Positions 49,255 through 60,653 are shown, counted from the first letter of the stretch. The stretch: DNA of 64,000 nucleotides from Latrodectus hesperus (GCA_037975125.1 CM075857.1:91620509-91684508), one strand, 5' to 3'. The notes: generated from the sequence alone by a model not told the origin. Numbers and translations: made by a program.

Positions 49255-49785
49255 TATCACACCTAAAATTCAGAGACAAATCAATACCGCTCAAAGATGT
49301 TTAATTTTTTAATAGAAGTTATTAATTTATAAATGTTTAATCTCAGATCTATACTTATATACTCATTAGAAGCTTAGATAATGATACAAAAATACGAATA
49401 TGTTCTTGAAGTCTTTGAGCGGTGTTTGCGAGCCGATTTTTGGAGGTATACAAATTGAACTTATGGCGGTGATTTTCAAATTTATTACTGTATAGTGACT
49501 TCAGAGAACCCGGTATCATCAAATACATGAAAATACAAAGAATGAAATGAGCTGATCTTGTTATTAGAATGAATAAAGAACGTTCAAAATCGAAAATATT
49601 TTTAGACTGGCCTTCTGGAATAAAAACTAGGGGCTGATACATTTTCAAATGGGCTGAAATCCTGGAAAAGAACATCGCCATTTTAAGAGTAATCAATTGG
49701 AAGATCATGAGCAAAAATAGACAGTCGTAGGATGTCCTGAAAAGAATTCTTAAGAAAACCAAGGCTTACCCATGTCACTAAGCAA
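49255..49785 (+). mobile_element. Decayed RTE-type LINE fragment
   Basis: Plus-strand pieces match the same C-terminal region as 34491-34818. They run GIIKYMKIQRMK near 49510-49548, then ADLVIRMNKERS, then ILEKNIAILRVINWKIMSKNRQS near 49655-49728, then LKRILKKTKAYPC near 49736-49775. An upstream fragment near 49410-49440 (ERCLRADFW) fits the end of the reverse transcriptase. Stops replace conserved Trp codons, so it is inactive. Confidence 0.7.
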
Positions 49786-49859
49786 GGAAATAAAACCATG
49801 GGATGTTTGCAAATTTATGATATTTTTGTTTACGTATTGAGATTTTACATGAATTTGTG

Positions 49860-49860
<1 letters not shown>

Positions 49861-49927
<67 letters not shown>
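49861..49927. repeat. (TA)n microsatellite
   Basis: Pure TA array of about 67 bp. Confidence 0.95.
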
Positions 49928-49931
<4 letters not shown>

Positions 49932-50339
49932 TAACTTGTTTTGGTAAATGTTCACATAAATTCTCGCTGTATTTTTTTTATAATCAATAACTAAAATGTG
50001 TAGAAGTTTAAATGGCTTATGAGTTTCTATCTAATTTAATAAATAATATTTTACCTTTCTATTTTGATATTTTCTAAATTCTTCTAATTCCTTTTTCAAA
50101 ACAGAAAAATTGCTCTTTAGTGAGTAAAAATTATGGGAAAGAGTAGAATATTTTTGATTTTTATGCCATCTTTTAATTTTGTTTCTTAGATATCAGTCCT
50201 TTGAGTCATATTTTGTGCTAAATACCCGATGCTCAGTGTTTTATAACTCCATTTGTTTTAGACAACTGCTTTATATATATAAGCTTACAGCCCTGCACAG
50301 AGTTCAGGAATAACTTTTTTGTATTTGGAATCCAAATAG

Positions 50340-50962
50340 ACAGTCGAGTGAGAGAAAGGACATCCTATCCTATTTATGATATTCAGGGTTGATTTCTTGT
50401 TTTTTTAAATCCTGAATACAGGGTAAAAGCCGCAATGTATAAAGCTGTTAACTGAAATGATAATGCCTTGTTATAAAGCATGCAATTGTTTCTACCTTCT
50501 TTTTCAGGAAAATTTGGATTTTAAAGGCAATTTTAGGGAATTATTTTGTACGAAAGAACTAAAGAAAGAGCTTTATTTCCCTTCCGTTTCCTTATTTAAA
50601 GAGAATTTTTTTTAGTTTTCATATTAACACCACAAAAACTTTCCACATTTATTGAATTAAAAGATGTGATTATGTCTTTTACGTGCCGCTCTTTTTTTCA
50701 TTACATTCAATTTCTTTATGTGCTGGGACCCAGATGAAAGTTATTTTGTTTTTATAGCTGCCAGCTATCTGAAAATTTCTGCGTTTCAGAATAATTCTTG
50801 ATTTTATTTGTGATGACTCAAGAACTTTTAAACCTGTTTGATTGTCATTAAGTATTAGAATTTGCTTGCCCTGGCCACAATTTCTTTTATTTAATTGTAA
50901 ACAATTAATAATGGCGAAAATTTCAACCTAGAAGATGGACAATACACTCCCAAGATCTATAG
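50340..50962 (-). mobile_element. RNase H-LINE relic
   Basis: On the minus strand, LGVYCPSSRLKFS near 50960-50915 is followed by EIFAIINCLQLNK and then ILILNDNQTGLKVLESSQIK near 50860-50800. FIWVPAHKEI follows near 50735-50705. This is the RNase H order of I/R1/Jockey-like LINEs (AEIFAI, then SDSxxAL, then FIWVPGH). The central catalytic Asp reads Asn, and stops are frequent. It is not closely related to the copy at 37571-38735. Confidence 0.65.
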
Positions 50963-52060
50963 AGGTTGATTTTTGGGTACATACCATTTAATTTTAGACA
51001 TGAAAGATTGTCCTTCTTTGATTTATTTGTAAATCAAATTCGACGATTGAATAAAAATTAAAAATGTTACAGTATTTCTCAATAGAAAAACTGGAATAGC
51101 CTATAAAACATCAATGTTTTTTTCCATGATATCTGAAGACATTTGAAGAGTTGGATTAATTTCCTTAATCATGGTGATCAGACCTTTAACGATATGCTTT
51201 GTAGTTCTATAAGCAGTCCTTCTGAAGGTACTGTAAATGAAGATGTCCAGAGGAGTCACCAGGTGGAGACCTAACATGGTATCTACTGATTTGATGAATA
51301 CTACGATATTCCTCAGTGATACACAAGAAGACTAAGCAGATTTCTTAGACTCCTTTTCATATTTTTCTGTTCCTTTTTCCACCCCTAGATGACAGAGGGA
51401 TAACTGATAATATGTCAATTAATTTTTGTGTTCACACAAATCGGCAGTTTCGGTTAATAGCTCCTGTTTTTACTAGGCTTGCGGCCGTAGGTCATGATAT
51501 ATTCTTTTTGTTTGATTTATAATTCAATAAACATGTTGAATGCCGGTAAACGTTTGGTCAAAGTATGAAATCATATTCCTATTTTTTGTGTGTGTTTGCA
51601 TTTAACATGCGAGTATCAAATCAGAAAAAACTAAATAATTAATATAAATATTTTATTTTTATGATTCATCCAGAAAGGTTTTCATCTGTAACTAAAAAAA
51701 TGTATAAATTTAAAAGATAATTAAAATTATTTTCATTTATTTTTTGATAAAAATTACTGTGAGAAAATTTGAAAATTAAAAGGTGTTATCAAATATTTAT
51801 TGCAATATTTAAAAAAAATTTAAATAAAATTTTTACTAGTTAAAATAAATTTTTTTTAGAATTTGCTCACTGAGGTGAGGGGGACATAAACTGAACTTAC
51901 TTTTACAGAATCTATTAATCAAAAATATCATGAAAACTAAATAAAGATTTCAAGTGATGTGTTCACTAGACATATTATCTCCAATTTATATAACTCAAAA
52001 ATATGTTTGAATTTTATTTTTAGTATATAATACACCAATACACATATTTAAACGATTCCC
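50963..52060. other. No gene recognised
   Basis: On the minus strand a frame at about 51320-51120 stays open for roughly 65 codons (containing VDTMLGLHLVTPLDIFIYS). It could be the region between RT and RNase H of the neighbouring LINE relic, but I could not confirm this. The rest is AT-rich. Confidence 0.4.
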
Positions 52061-52340
52061 TGACGCCCAACTTGTCTAGTGGTCAGCGTACCTGACTGCG
52101 GATAGGGAGGTTCTGGGTTCGAATCCCGGTTCGGGCATGGATGTACTTTCTCTCTCTATCTATCTTGTCTTTGTTCTTTCCTTGCATGAACATGTTGTAA
52201 GTGGTTGCCTACTCTATAAACGGGTCCCTATGGTATGTGTGAACTGAGAAGTCGGACTCCACACCAAAATACGGTTCAGTTGGAAAAGTGGAGGGGCGCA
52301 CCCCATAATGCCATCCTAGCTGGTACACGACAACAACAAA
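52061..52340 (+). mobile_element. tRNA-derived SINE, family B, full-length copy
   Basis: The head has A box (TTGTCTAGTGGTCAGCG) and a strong B box (GGTTCGAATCCCGG). A pyrimidine tract follows (CTTTCTCTCTCTATCTATC), then TCTATAAACGGGTCC, GGACTCCACACCAAAATACG and GCGCACCCCATAATGCC, and it ends ACACGACAACAACAAA. It is the reference copy for family B here. Confidence 0.9.
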
Positions 52341-53720
52341 GGATTCCCTTCATAAAAAAATAGTTATTAAAAGCAAAATAATTATTTTTAGTCTATAAAT
52401 TTAAACATTTTACTCAACTTATAGTTACCGCAGATAAATAGGACATTAAAATATTTTTAAAGAATAGTTTTTATTTCTTTAAGAACATAGTTTGTGGATT
52501 TATATTCCTATTATTCAGTGCAAAGTAAAAGAAGTAATTTTTATAGCATTAAATGACTTATTTCTATCTAATGATATTAAGGAAGTAAAATAGAAAGTCT
52601 ATTTAACCATTGCCACACACAAATATATTTTTTCCACGTCAATCTAATGACTTTTAATAAATTCCCTAGCTGCTGATCGCTTAATTTTTTTTTGAAACCG
52701 TAATTTCGGAAGAAATACAATGGTATAGTAAAAGTTAAATATTTAAAAATGTCAGATTCTACCTATGCGGAATTCATATGCACTTAAGCAACTGATATAT
52801 TTTATAATGGTTTGTGAAATGAAATAGTAAGGAGAAAATGTGCGAAAATATCATCAATAATACCAAGATTTACATAAAGATGCTATAATTGTTTCTTCAG
52901 ATAAAGTAGTTGTGCGTGCCGAAGGTGAATTTGAAGGTTTTCCAGACTTGAGTTATATAGATTTTAATTTTGATCAGGATATTGATAAATCTTTTTAATT
53001 AGGACAGAGTGAATCTGATTTAGATGTGTACATTTTCCTCTAATTAGGTTTCTTAGCTAAAGTAATTTTTTAAAACTTTTATTTAATTAATCGTTTTGTG
53101 ATATTTTTCACAACATTGTATGGCTATTGCATATGTAGACTTGTTTTAAAAAAGCACATTCGTTGAATGGTGCCATATTTTTTCAACATTTCTCTCTTGT
53201 ATCGTTTGCTTTTGAGCGATGCTTTCATTTTATGTATTTTTTAGATGAAATGCGATGCACAACACGACATAGATTAATAATTTGTGCACTTAAAAGTCAT
53301 AGTGATATCACAAGTAACTTAACTTAGGGGTGGTTCTAAAAATGTGTAATTTTTCAAGCTATTTTTCTCAAGTGCAGTATTAACACTGATGAAACATTTC
53401 CATAGAATTTTTTATTTTTTAAAGCTTCTTTTTTCTCTATTACGGAGTTTACACTAATAAAAAAGTTTTTTCCCCGAAATTGATCAAGGTTATTCTTTTC
53501 AGGCAGTGAATTTAGTTTTACAGAAGAAACTGGGTTAATTATAAGTTCCAATGCATGTTCCTTTAAGCTTTTCATGTGATAATTTTGAATCAAGTGCTGT
53601 CCACCCTTCCAGTCATTTTATTGAAAACAAAATTGTGTAAATATAAAAGAAAATTTTACGCATTCAAGATAATGTGTGGATTATTTTTGTATGGAGGAAT
53701 TGTGTTTTCGAGACGGTTTG
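52341..53720. other. AT-rich DNA without a recognised gene
   Basis: A short acidic peptide-like piece on the plus strand near 52900-53020 (EGEFEGFPDLSYIDFNFDQD) may be a relic of a transposase N-terminus but matches nothing I can name. The minus-strand frame at 53354-53593 is unrecognised. Confidence 0.45.
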
Positions 53721-53889
53721 GTTCGTTTGTCACTTCATGAGCATTTTTTGCATATGAAGGTTAATTAGACTGAGATCTAGGGTTTAAAGTGGATTCCGAA
53801 CCATTAAAAACATTCAAGCCCAAGGAATCGGACCCACGAACTATTGAACCGAAGATAAAACCGTTAACCATTCGGCTACAAGCTCGGCG
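53721..53889 (-). mobile_element. tRNA-derived SINE, family A
   Basis: It reads on the minus strand from GCCGAGCTTGTAGCCGAATGG near 53889 through a B-box region (GTGGGTCCGATTCC near 53835) to the family body. Its structure is the same as 4058-4214 and 44585-44750. Confidence 0.85.
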
Positions 53890-54529
53890 TTTTCTTGCTG
53901 GAGTAGTAGACACTCTAGATTCCAATTTTCACCGAGGTAGGGATATACGATAATGAGTTTTTACGAGTAAAAGCTATATCGATTATTTTGGTCAGGATTG
54001 AATTTTCAACCTTCCTATCACAGAGAATTTTAATTAATTATAAAATTTTTTTGCAATCCCCTTTTCTAACCACAATTCCAAAGCAGAGAAAATGAAATAA
54101 AATAATTAAATAAGTGAATGCAAAATATTTATTATATTTAATGTAATTCTAGAATATATTTTATTTCGCGCATACAAATATAGAGTTCAAGAGAAAAAGG
54201 AAATATTTAATTCTTATTTAATTTGGCATTTTCAAGATAATTACGTACATATAACGAGGTAATAACGGTGTTTTACTACATACACTAGTGTGCAAGACAT
54301 AATGTGTGCGTGTGTGTGGGTGAATAGGTATTTTTTGTCATAAATCCACGATAAATCATCTGAGAGACAAGAATTTCAGAAATGAGAGACACCATTTTGA
54401 ACTTAAATGATGATGAAAAGATTGTTGCTCAAAAAATAAAACAATGGATACAGTTCGAAATCAATAAAAAAGACTTCATTGAACACATATTACCATTATA
54501 CATGATTGTTTATCCAAGGGGAAGAGTAA
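53890..54529. other. No gene recognised
   Basis: AT-rich; a short GTGTGTG tract lies near 54304-54320. It may include decayed flanks of the adjacent Tc1 relic. Confidence 0.5.
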
Positions 54530-54965
54530 TAAACAGATGTGCTTTAAAATAGGATAAGGCTTCCTTTTACTGCAATGGCTGAATCACAGTTTCTCATAAC
54601 TTAGCATCAGACTGTCCAACAATTCTTGAGGTAAGAATGTTCATTCCTCAATCAGACTCTGTGTCAGTTGTTGGGTGTTCTCCAGAGGACATGATCGTGC
54701 CACAAATCATTTTGCATATGTTCCATGGCATTGAAATCAAGAAAGTACACTGTGATATTTTCCCATTACAGTAGTTTCTAAACATCAAGAGTCTAGTGTG
54801 GGTGTGCATTATCATCCATAAAAATGAACTCAGCTGCAATGACATCTTGGAACAAACACAAGGAGAATGATCATCTCCTTACAAAAGCGAATTTAGGTTA
54901 TGGAACCTCTACCGAAAACGCAGAACTCAATTGACTGACTCAGTATAAAGCTTCCCCAAAAGACA
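54530..54965 (-). mobile_element. Decayed Tc1-like transposase (C-terminal half)
   Basis: On the minus strand, AAEFIFMDDNAHPH (near 54840-54800) is the second catalytic block. It is followed by RTLDV, then FLDFNAMEHMQNDLWHD near 54745-54690 (family pattern SPDLNAMEHMWDDL). RTPNN and a terminal ...CDSAIAVKG come near 54590-54560. Frameshifts and stops separate the blocks. The SPDLN segment is damaged but the MEH glutamate is still readable. It is a different Tc1 lineage from the copy at 1023-2434. Confidence 0.75.
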
Positions 54966-55847
54966 ACACTAGGATCATCCGATTGAGGACAATTAAATGC
55001 AATAAAAGTGTTGAAATAGCGTATTTTTAAGGCAATGCCTGTGGAATTTTTCATCAGAGTATAATGAATAGCTTGAGGTGCAAATAATATAGTTTTTGAA
55101 ATCGCCTTATGAAATTGACGTTCCTAGTGTAATACACTTGTAAATCGTCATTTTGACATGCAAGCTTTATTAAAGAACACTTTAACTGAAGAAAATTAAG
55201 AATATTACTTAACGATTTCAGTGAAGATGAGTTACTTATCTATGAAATTCGAGAAGGAAATCCATTGTTGCCCGAAATTTTATTTCAGGTCTTTCTGTAC
55301 GTGGGCATTGAATATTAATTACTACGTGAAAAGCGTCAGATAACTAAATGATTGAAAACACAATAAATGAGAGTGAAAAAGAGCTTTCAGTTATCAAACA
55401 AGAGGAAAATGGCAAAGGGCTGTAAAATAAACAGATGTTTGACCAACAAGATTGAAGTAACTTTTTTGAGAAATGAATTATAAAATCCTTTATTATTTAA
55501 AAAATGGCAAAATGTATTTTTAAAGATATAATTTTGAATCAGAAAAATACAGATTACTTTGTACGAGTTTTCATTAATGAAATGAACTGGAAAATAGTAA
55601 GTGTTTCCAATTGTAGATATCTATAGTGCAGTGCAGATGTTGAAGAATTGTTTCTAAGTATGAATTGTAATTTGCTTTTAGTTCTTATACAGTGTGTGTG
55701 TATTAAATAATTTTTTCTAATATCACTTTATTTATAAAGACAGAACTATTCGTTAAAAAGAAAAGGTTTTAAGATGTAAATTCGTTTTCAATAGCTATTT
55801 TATCAATACAAATTCGTAAAAACACACAAACGTCTACTATATAAATA
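54966..55847. other. No gene recognised
   Basis: Probably the decayed N-terminal part of the Tc1 relic to about 55140, then AT-rich DNA. Confidence 0.4.
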
Positions 55848-56826
55848 CAGGTAACCCTCCTATAACACGGTAGTTAGGTTCCTAGAAAATGCCTTGTTGT
55901 GTGAAATCGAGTTGTATGAGACCCAGAACTAGTACAAAAAGGGGGTTACGTTCCAAAAACTTATTAAAGACAAATATTTTTTAAATTCGATATAAACAAC
56001 TTAATTTTTATTAAATAATAAATGTATATCCAACACAATGTAAGAAAAAATATTTTAATCGAACGCAACCCTAATTTAATGAATTTATTCGTCGTCACTG
56101 CTCAGTACAATCAACCGAGAACGTTTTTTGGGTGGAACGATATCGCCTTCACTTGCAGAACTTTTTTTCTCTATTTAAAGTTTTTGTATGTTTTCCCTCT
56201 TAAAAAATCTGTAATCGAACTTTGCTGACTAGTTCTTACTAGGTCATTGTAAATTTCGCGGTATGGAGTTAAGCAGTTTTGCAGCTCCCTTTGAATTTTC
56301 GACTTCTTTCCGTGGAAGGGTCTGTTTTCAAGAAAATGACTCGAGATTTTCCGCTAAGCATAGACCTTCTTGTAATTCTTTTAATGTTAAATTCTTAGCT
56401 GCACAATCTTCATCAGAGGGTCCGCAAAATCTATTTGATTTGCATCCAGGGATGCCATTTCCATCAAATCCTCTTCGTCAACTTCTTCTTCCACTAATAA
56501 TTCTTGAATGTCTTCAGTAGCCATATCCAAAAAACCTTTGCCTCCGATTGATTTAGCGACTTTTAATCTGGCACCAATTTCGTTTTCTGATGTTTCACGC
56601 ATGTTTTCTGTTTCAACTGAAGTGGGCCATATCTCCAGACAGAAGAAAAGACGCGGAGAGTCGCCGCTAACCGAGAAAAGAAGTAAGGAGTGTACATGTT
56701 TCCGCCGACCGATAAAAAGCTCTAACATTGGAACAAAACCGTGTTATAGGATGACGTGTTGTAGGAATTTTCCCGCAATTTACGAATCGTGTTATAGCAA
56801 AAACGTGTTATAGGAGGGTTAGATTT
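55848..56826 (-). mobile_element. Tigger/pogo-like element, internally deleted
   Basis: The left terminus CAGGTAACCCTCCTATAACA at 55848 is preceded by TA. An inverted copy of TAACCCTCCTATAACACG lies at 56804-56821, giving a unit of about 0.98 kb. On the minus strand 56728-56387 stays open. It encodes ARLKVAKSIGGKGFLDMATE, then DIQELLVEEEVDEEDLMEMA; this acidic stretch and the following LTLKELQEG-like piece in another frame resemble the C-terminal tail of arthropod Tigger/pogo transposases. The helix-turn-helix and DDE core are absent, so this is a deletion derivative. The outermost bases of the right terminus are altered, at the junction with the LINE tail. Confidence 0.75.
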
Positions 56827-57697
56827 AGATTTAAAATTAGGGTGGTCCAAAAGAACCTAGCACCGCGACCATATGTCTATTGTACTATACCCCTCAGAAA
56901 GCCCTATTTGAAGAGACCAGTGGCTGAAGCAAAGTTCAGCAGACATTTTACAGGAATTTCCTGTAACATCTTAGGTTCAATCAAGTGCTGACCCAGGTAT
57001 TCAAATCTATGTGCAGAAAAGGTTTCACATTCACATAAGATGTGTAATGAAGTTTCTTCCATATAATGACAACCTCTACAAGTGGGATCATCTGAAACTC
57101 CCATTATCGTGAGATGTCTTTTAAGGTGGCAGTGTCCTGTAAGTAGTCCCACTGCTTTCCTTAGACTGTCTCTATTGAGCTTTAATAATTCTTGTTGCCT
57201 TTTGCTAGGGCACGTGCTATTTAATAGCCTTGCTTGTCTTTGATCATTGGCATTGTGCCAATTCATAAACTGTTGTTTTCTGAAGAGATCAAAGACATTC
57301 TTTCTGATCAATTCTTTTGAAATACCTAGCACTGGTTCAGGACCAAAAAGTCAGTTGTTGATCCAGTCCTTGCTAGCTCATCAGCTAATTCATTGCCAGG
57401 AACACCAGAGTGCCCAGGCACCCACATTAAAGTGGTGGGGTTATTATTAGCTAATTTCAAACGGTGATATAACATTCCCAGACAAGAACAGAAGTTATAG
57501 TAGACTTCTGTAGAGCTAGTAATGCAGCTTGACTGTCAGAGCAGATGATTATTCTTTTGCGAGAATAGTTTCTGTCCAAGCATATTCTACTGCACATAAG
57601 AATGGCAAAGACTTCTGCTTGAAATACAGTTGTATATTTACCCAAAGGGAATGATAACTTAGTGCCATCATCTGGACAACACCCATACAACCACATA
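56827..57697 (-). mobile_element. 3' end of a non-LTR retrotransposon with RNase H domain (5'-truncated)
   Basis: Minus strand. RNase H starts abruptly at GVWLYG-like MWLYGCC (57696), followed by YTTVFQAEVFAILMC and RIIICSDSQAALLALQ near 57560-57515 (catalytic Glu and Asp retained). One frameshift near 57455 leads to TLMWVPGHSGVPGNELADELAR near 57430-57370. The downstream frame 57332-56904 encodes the Cys/His tail (DDPTCRGCHYMEETSLHILCECETF). It is nearly intact apart from the frameshift and the missing TDGS start of RNase H. The 3' end near 56825 runs into an AAATCT-type tail fused to the Tigger terminus. The truncation point coincides with the start of the CACTA-like element. Confidence 0.8.
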
Positions 57698-57900
57698 CAT
57701 CTATTAGACGTCTATTTAAGATCCATAGAGTCCAAAAGACGTCATGGATACCTTTTGGACGTCATAAAGATGTCCACGGTAAGATGTGTATTGGATGGTC
57801 TTTTATCGACTACATATGGACGTAAGATTTACATCCATGATGGATAAGTTTTGTAGTACTGATATATGGATCTGTTTGGATGTAATTTGTACGTCCATCG
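57698..57900 (+). repeat. Cluster of GACGTC/GGACGT subterminal-type repeats (left end of CACTA-like element)
   Basis: Within about 200 bp there are at least six copies of a GACGTC-like word in both orientations. They are AGACGTCTA at 57708, AGACGTCAT near 57739, TGGACGTCAT near 57759, AGATGTCCA near 57768, TGGACGTA near 57819 and ACGTCCAT near 57891. ACGT words are rare elsewhere in the window. Clustered short subterminal repeats that bind transposon proteins are a hallmark of CACTA elements. The exact terminal base was not identified. Confidence 0.6.
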
Positions 57901-58074
57901 TAGATGTAATTTAGACATCAATTAAAAATTTGAGCAATTGTTGAGAATTCATCATTAACTGCAACTGGATTTCTCGAAAACTTCAGAATAAGATTATTAG
58001 CCATTTATTAGTGTAGATTTTATCATTGTCATTGCGATTTTTGGATTGAGACAGTAATACATTTATTTAAGTAA

Positions 58075-60141
58075 GTGTCATTTTATTATTTTATAACGAT
58101 AATGAGTTCTCAAATAACTAGGCATTTTAAACGCAAAATGAATACATCATTAGATGTTAAAATGTCTTTAATTAGAGAACCCGCATCAAACAATGCCGTT
58201 TCAAGCATGGATACATCGGTGAATAACCTAGATTCTTTTCATAGTCAGCTGTCATCTAGATCTAATGTTTTAGATCATACTGAAAACTTTTTTGAATCTA
58301 CTTCATGCATTAAATCTTCTTCATTTATTGAGTCTATATCTTGCATTGAATCTACTTCATGTATTGAATCTGCCTCAGATTCTAACTCAAATCCGATTCT
58401 GGAGTCTGAATGCGAACTTCGTAGAGAACTGGCGATTTGGGCTGTACATAATTCCATTACCCAAAAATCACTTAATGAATTATTAAGTATTTTACGCAAA
58501 CATACTTGCTTTGCTAATTTACCGAAAGATAGCCGAACAGTAATGGAAACTCCTCGTGTCACAGAAACTCGTGTTGTTTCTCCTGGTTTATATTGCCATT
58601 ATGGTTTAGCTGAGCAACTTAAAATTATTTGTGCTGATGTTGTTAAATCTAGCTTACCCAGATGCATTGATATACAAATTAATATAGATGGTCTTCCTAT
58701 AGCCAAAAGTTCAAAGAGTCAACTATGGCCTATTTTATGCTTAGTTACGAACTTGAAAAATCTTCCAGTGTTCACAGTTGGTGCTTACCATGGCAATGAA
58801 AAACCAAAAAGTGCTAATGATTTTTTGCTTGATTTTGTTACAGAATTGAAAGAATTGCAAGTATCTGGACTTAAAATTAATGGTGAAAGATACTTTGTGA
58901 GAATGATTGGATTAATTTGTGATGCTCCTGCTAGATCATTTGTTTCATATATTAAAGGTCACAATGGATATTTTGGGTGTGGTAAATGTGTTCAAGAGGG
59001 AGAACATAATAACCACAGACTATATTTTCCGGAATGTGATGCTGTTTTAAGAACTGATGATTCTTTTAAAGCTCGTGTGGATGAATCTCACCATACAGTA
59101 TATTCAATTTTGGAAACGATTCCAAATTTCGGTATGGTTTCCATGATACCATTTGAGTATATGCATTTGGTATGCTTAGGTGTCGTAAAAAAGTTAATTG
59201 GATTATGGTTAAGTGGCCCTCTAGCTGTAAGATTATCTAATTCACAAGTGTTAACAATATCAAAACATTTGGAAAACTTACGACCCAATATAAGCTGTGA
59301 GTTTTCACGTAAGCCACGATCGTTAAAAGAATTTGATCGCTTCAAAGCCACCGAATTTCGGCAGTTTTTGTTATACACTGGACCTCTTGTACTAAAAGAT
59401 GTACTTCCTCTACATCTATTTGAACACTTTATGGTTCTACATTTAGCTATTACAATTTTATGCAAACCTGACTCACCAACTAACTTGGTTAATAAAGCTG
59501 AAGAGCTTTTATTATGTTTTGTGAATTACTTCAAAATTTACTATGGAAAAGAATATACTTCACTTAATGTACATGGTCTTGTTCATTTGTGTAATGATGT
59601 ACGAAAATTTGGGTCATTAGATTCATTTAGTGCTTTTCCGTTTGAAAATCACATGCGTTTGATTAAGCGAGTTATTCGAAAGTTTGATAAGCCATTGCAA
59701 CAATTATCTTGCAGGTTAGCCGAAGCTCGTATGTTTGATTTCAATCAAAAAAATGCTGCAGATGTGTGTTTCAAGTCAGAACATTGCAATGGTCCTATTC
59801 CAAAATCTCTCTCTTTACCAATTTTACAATATAAAACTGCAATATTAAAAAATTTTATATTAAAAACAACTCCACCTGATAATGTATGTGTTTTGAAAGA
59901 TGGTAGAATAATATGTGTTGATAATTTTATAATGCAAAATTCTAATTATTTTTTATTTGGCCGTAAGTTTAAAAATGTATCAAATTTATATAATAAACCT
60001 TGGGAGTCACATTTATTTGGTATATTAAAAGTTTCTATTCTATCATCCTATGACATTTTTCCATTGTATGATTTAAAAGGGAAGTGCTTAGCTATCCCTT
60101 TTGAAAATGAGTTTGCAGTTTTCCCTATTTTACACTGTTAG
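58075..60141 (+). CDS. CACTA/EnSpm-type (Tnp2-like) transposase, intact
   Basis: Uninterrupted single-exon frame of 688 codons. The N-terminus (to about residue 115) is Ser-rich with ESISCIESTSCIES repeats. The core carries NIDGLP (Asp205) with QLWPIL at 217-222, then CDAPARSF at 282-289 (Asp283). KGHNGYFGCGKC follows at 294-305 (Cys302, Cys305), with His311 and His314 close behind. Then come MHLVCLGVVKKL at 363-374 and EFRQFLLYTGP at 427-437. A C-terminal FPFENHMRLIKRVIRKF block resembles the DUF4218 part of plant Tnp2. These are hallmarks of CMC-superfamily transposases, with Asp205 and Asp283 as likely catalytic residues; the third acidic residue I cannot assign. Met10 (58102) is an alternative start. 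The gene sits downstream of the GACGTC cluster and 0.5 kb upstream of the DUF4806 gene in the same orientation. Confidence 0.85.
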   Translation: MSFYYFITIMSSQITRHFKRKMNTSLDVKMSLIREPASNNAVSSMDTSVNNLDSFHSQLSSRSNVLDHTENFFESTSCIKSSSFIESISCIESTSCIESASDSNSNPILESECELRRELAIWAVHNSITQKSLNELLSILRKHTCFANLPKDSRTVMETPRVTETRVVSPGLYCHYGLAEQLKIICADVVKSSLPRCIDIQINIDGLPIAKSSKSQLWPILCLVTNLKNLPVFTVGAYHGNEKPKSANDFLLDFVTELKELQVSGLKINGERYFVRMIGLICDAPARSFVSYIKGHNGYFGCGKCVQEGEHNNHRLYFPECDAVLRTDDSFKARVDESHHTVYSILETIPNFGMVSMIPFEYMHLVCLGVVKKLIGLWLSGPLAVRLSNSQVLTISKHLENLRPNISCEFSRKPRSLKEFDRFKATEFRQFLLYTGPLVLKDVLPLHLFEHFMVLHLAITILCKPDSPTNLVNKAEELLLCFVNYFKIYYGKEYTSLNVHGLVHLCNDVRKFGSLDSFSAFPFENHMRLIKRVIRKFDKPLQQLSCRLAEARMFDFNQKNAADVCFKSEHCNGPIPKSLSLPILQYKTAILKNFILKTTPPDNVCVLKDGRIICVDNFIMQNSNYFLFGRKFKNVSNLYNKPWESHLFGILKVSILSSYDIFPLYDLKGKCLAIPFENEFAVFPILHC

Positions 60142-60653
60142 TTTTTTGTGTGTGATTGTTAATTTCAAGTAATATAAATTGTAAATAATTTTCCAAAATT
60201 AAACAATTACTTAAATAACTAAAAAAATAAATTCACTGTTTCTGTATATAGTAGTTTTTTATACATTTTTTAATAAGTTTTTTAATTTTTTTATTCCAGT
60301 ATAAATATTCTTATAAATGTATTATCAGTAAACATATAATTATCCATTTTCATAAGTTTGGCATTTATAATAAGGTAACCATATATCTATGTGTAGTATA
60401 AATATACTAAATCCTTGATAATTAAAGCAAATCATATATTGGTTAAAAAAAAAAAAAAAGAAACCTATTAGAGGAATTTTATAAATGTGACTTCCTGAAA
60501 AGTAAATTGAAATTGATTTTTGTGTACCTAAAAAAATTGATAAGATTTTCAAAGTTACTACCCAAATTATGAGTCAAATGTTATTCATTATAAATATGCT
60601 TCATTTGAAGTTCCAGTTATATAACAGTTTTATAGCAAAGATACATTTCAGGC
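60142..60653 (+). other. Spacer between transposase and DUF4806 gene
   Basis: AT-rich, containing AATAAA words soon after the transposase stop (for example near 60225) that could end its transcript. A good 3' splice site (TACATTTCAG, ending 60651) lies 2 bp before the next ATG, so the second gene probably has an untranslated first exon in this spacer or further upstream. Confidence 0.5.

Noticed and set aside
49355..49762. 135-codon minus-strand frame
   Set aside because: Antisense to a decayed RTE-type LINE fragment; the family motifs are readable only on the plus strand.
58275..59465. Minus-strand frames inside the transposase gene
   Set aside because: Shadows of the intact 688-codon plus-strand frame.
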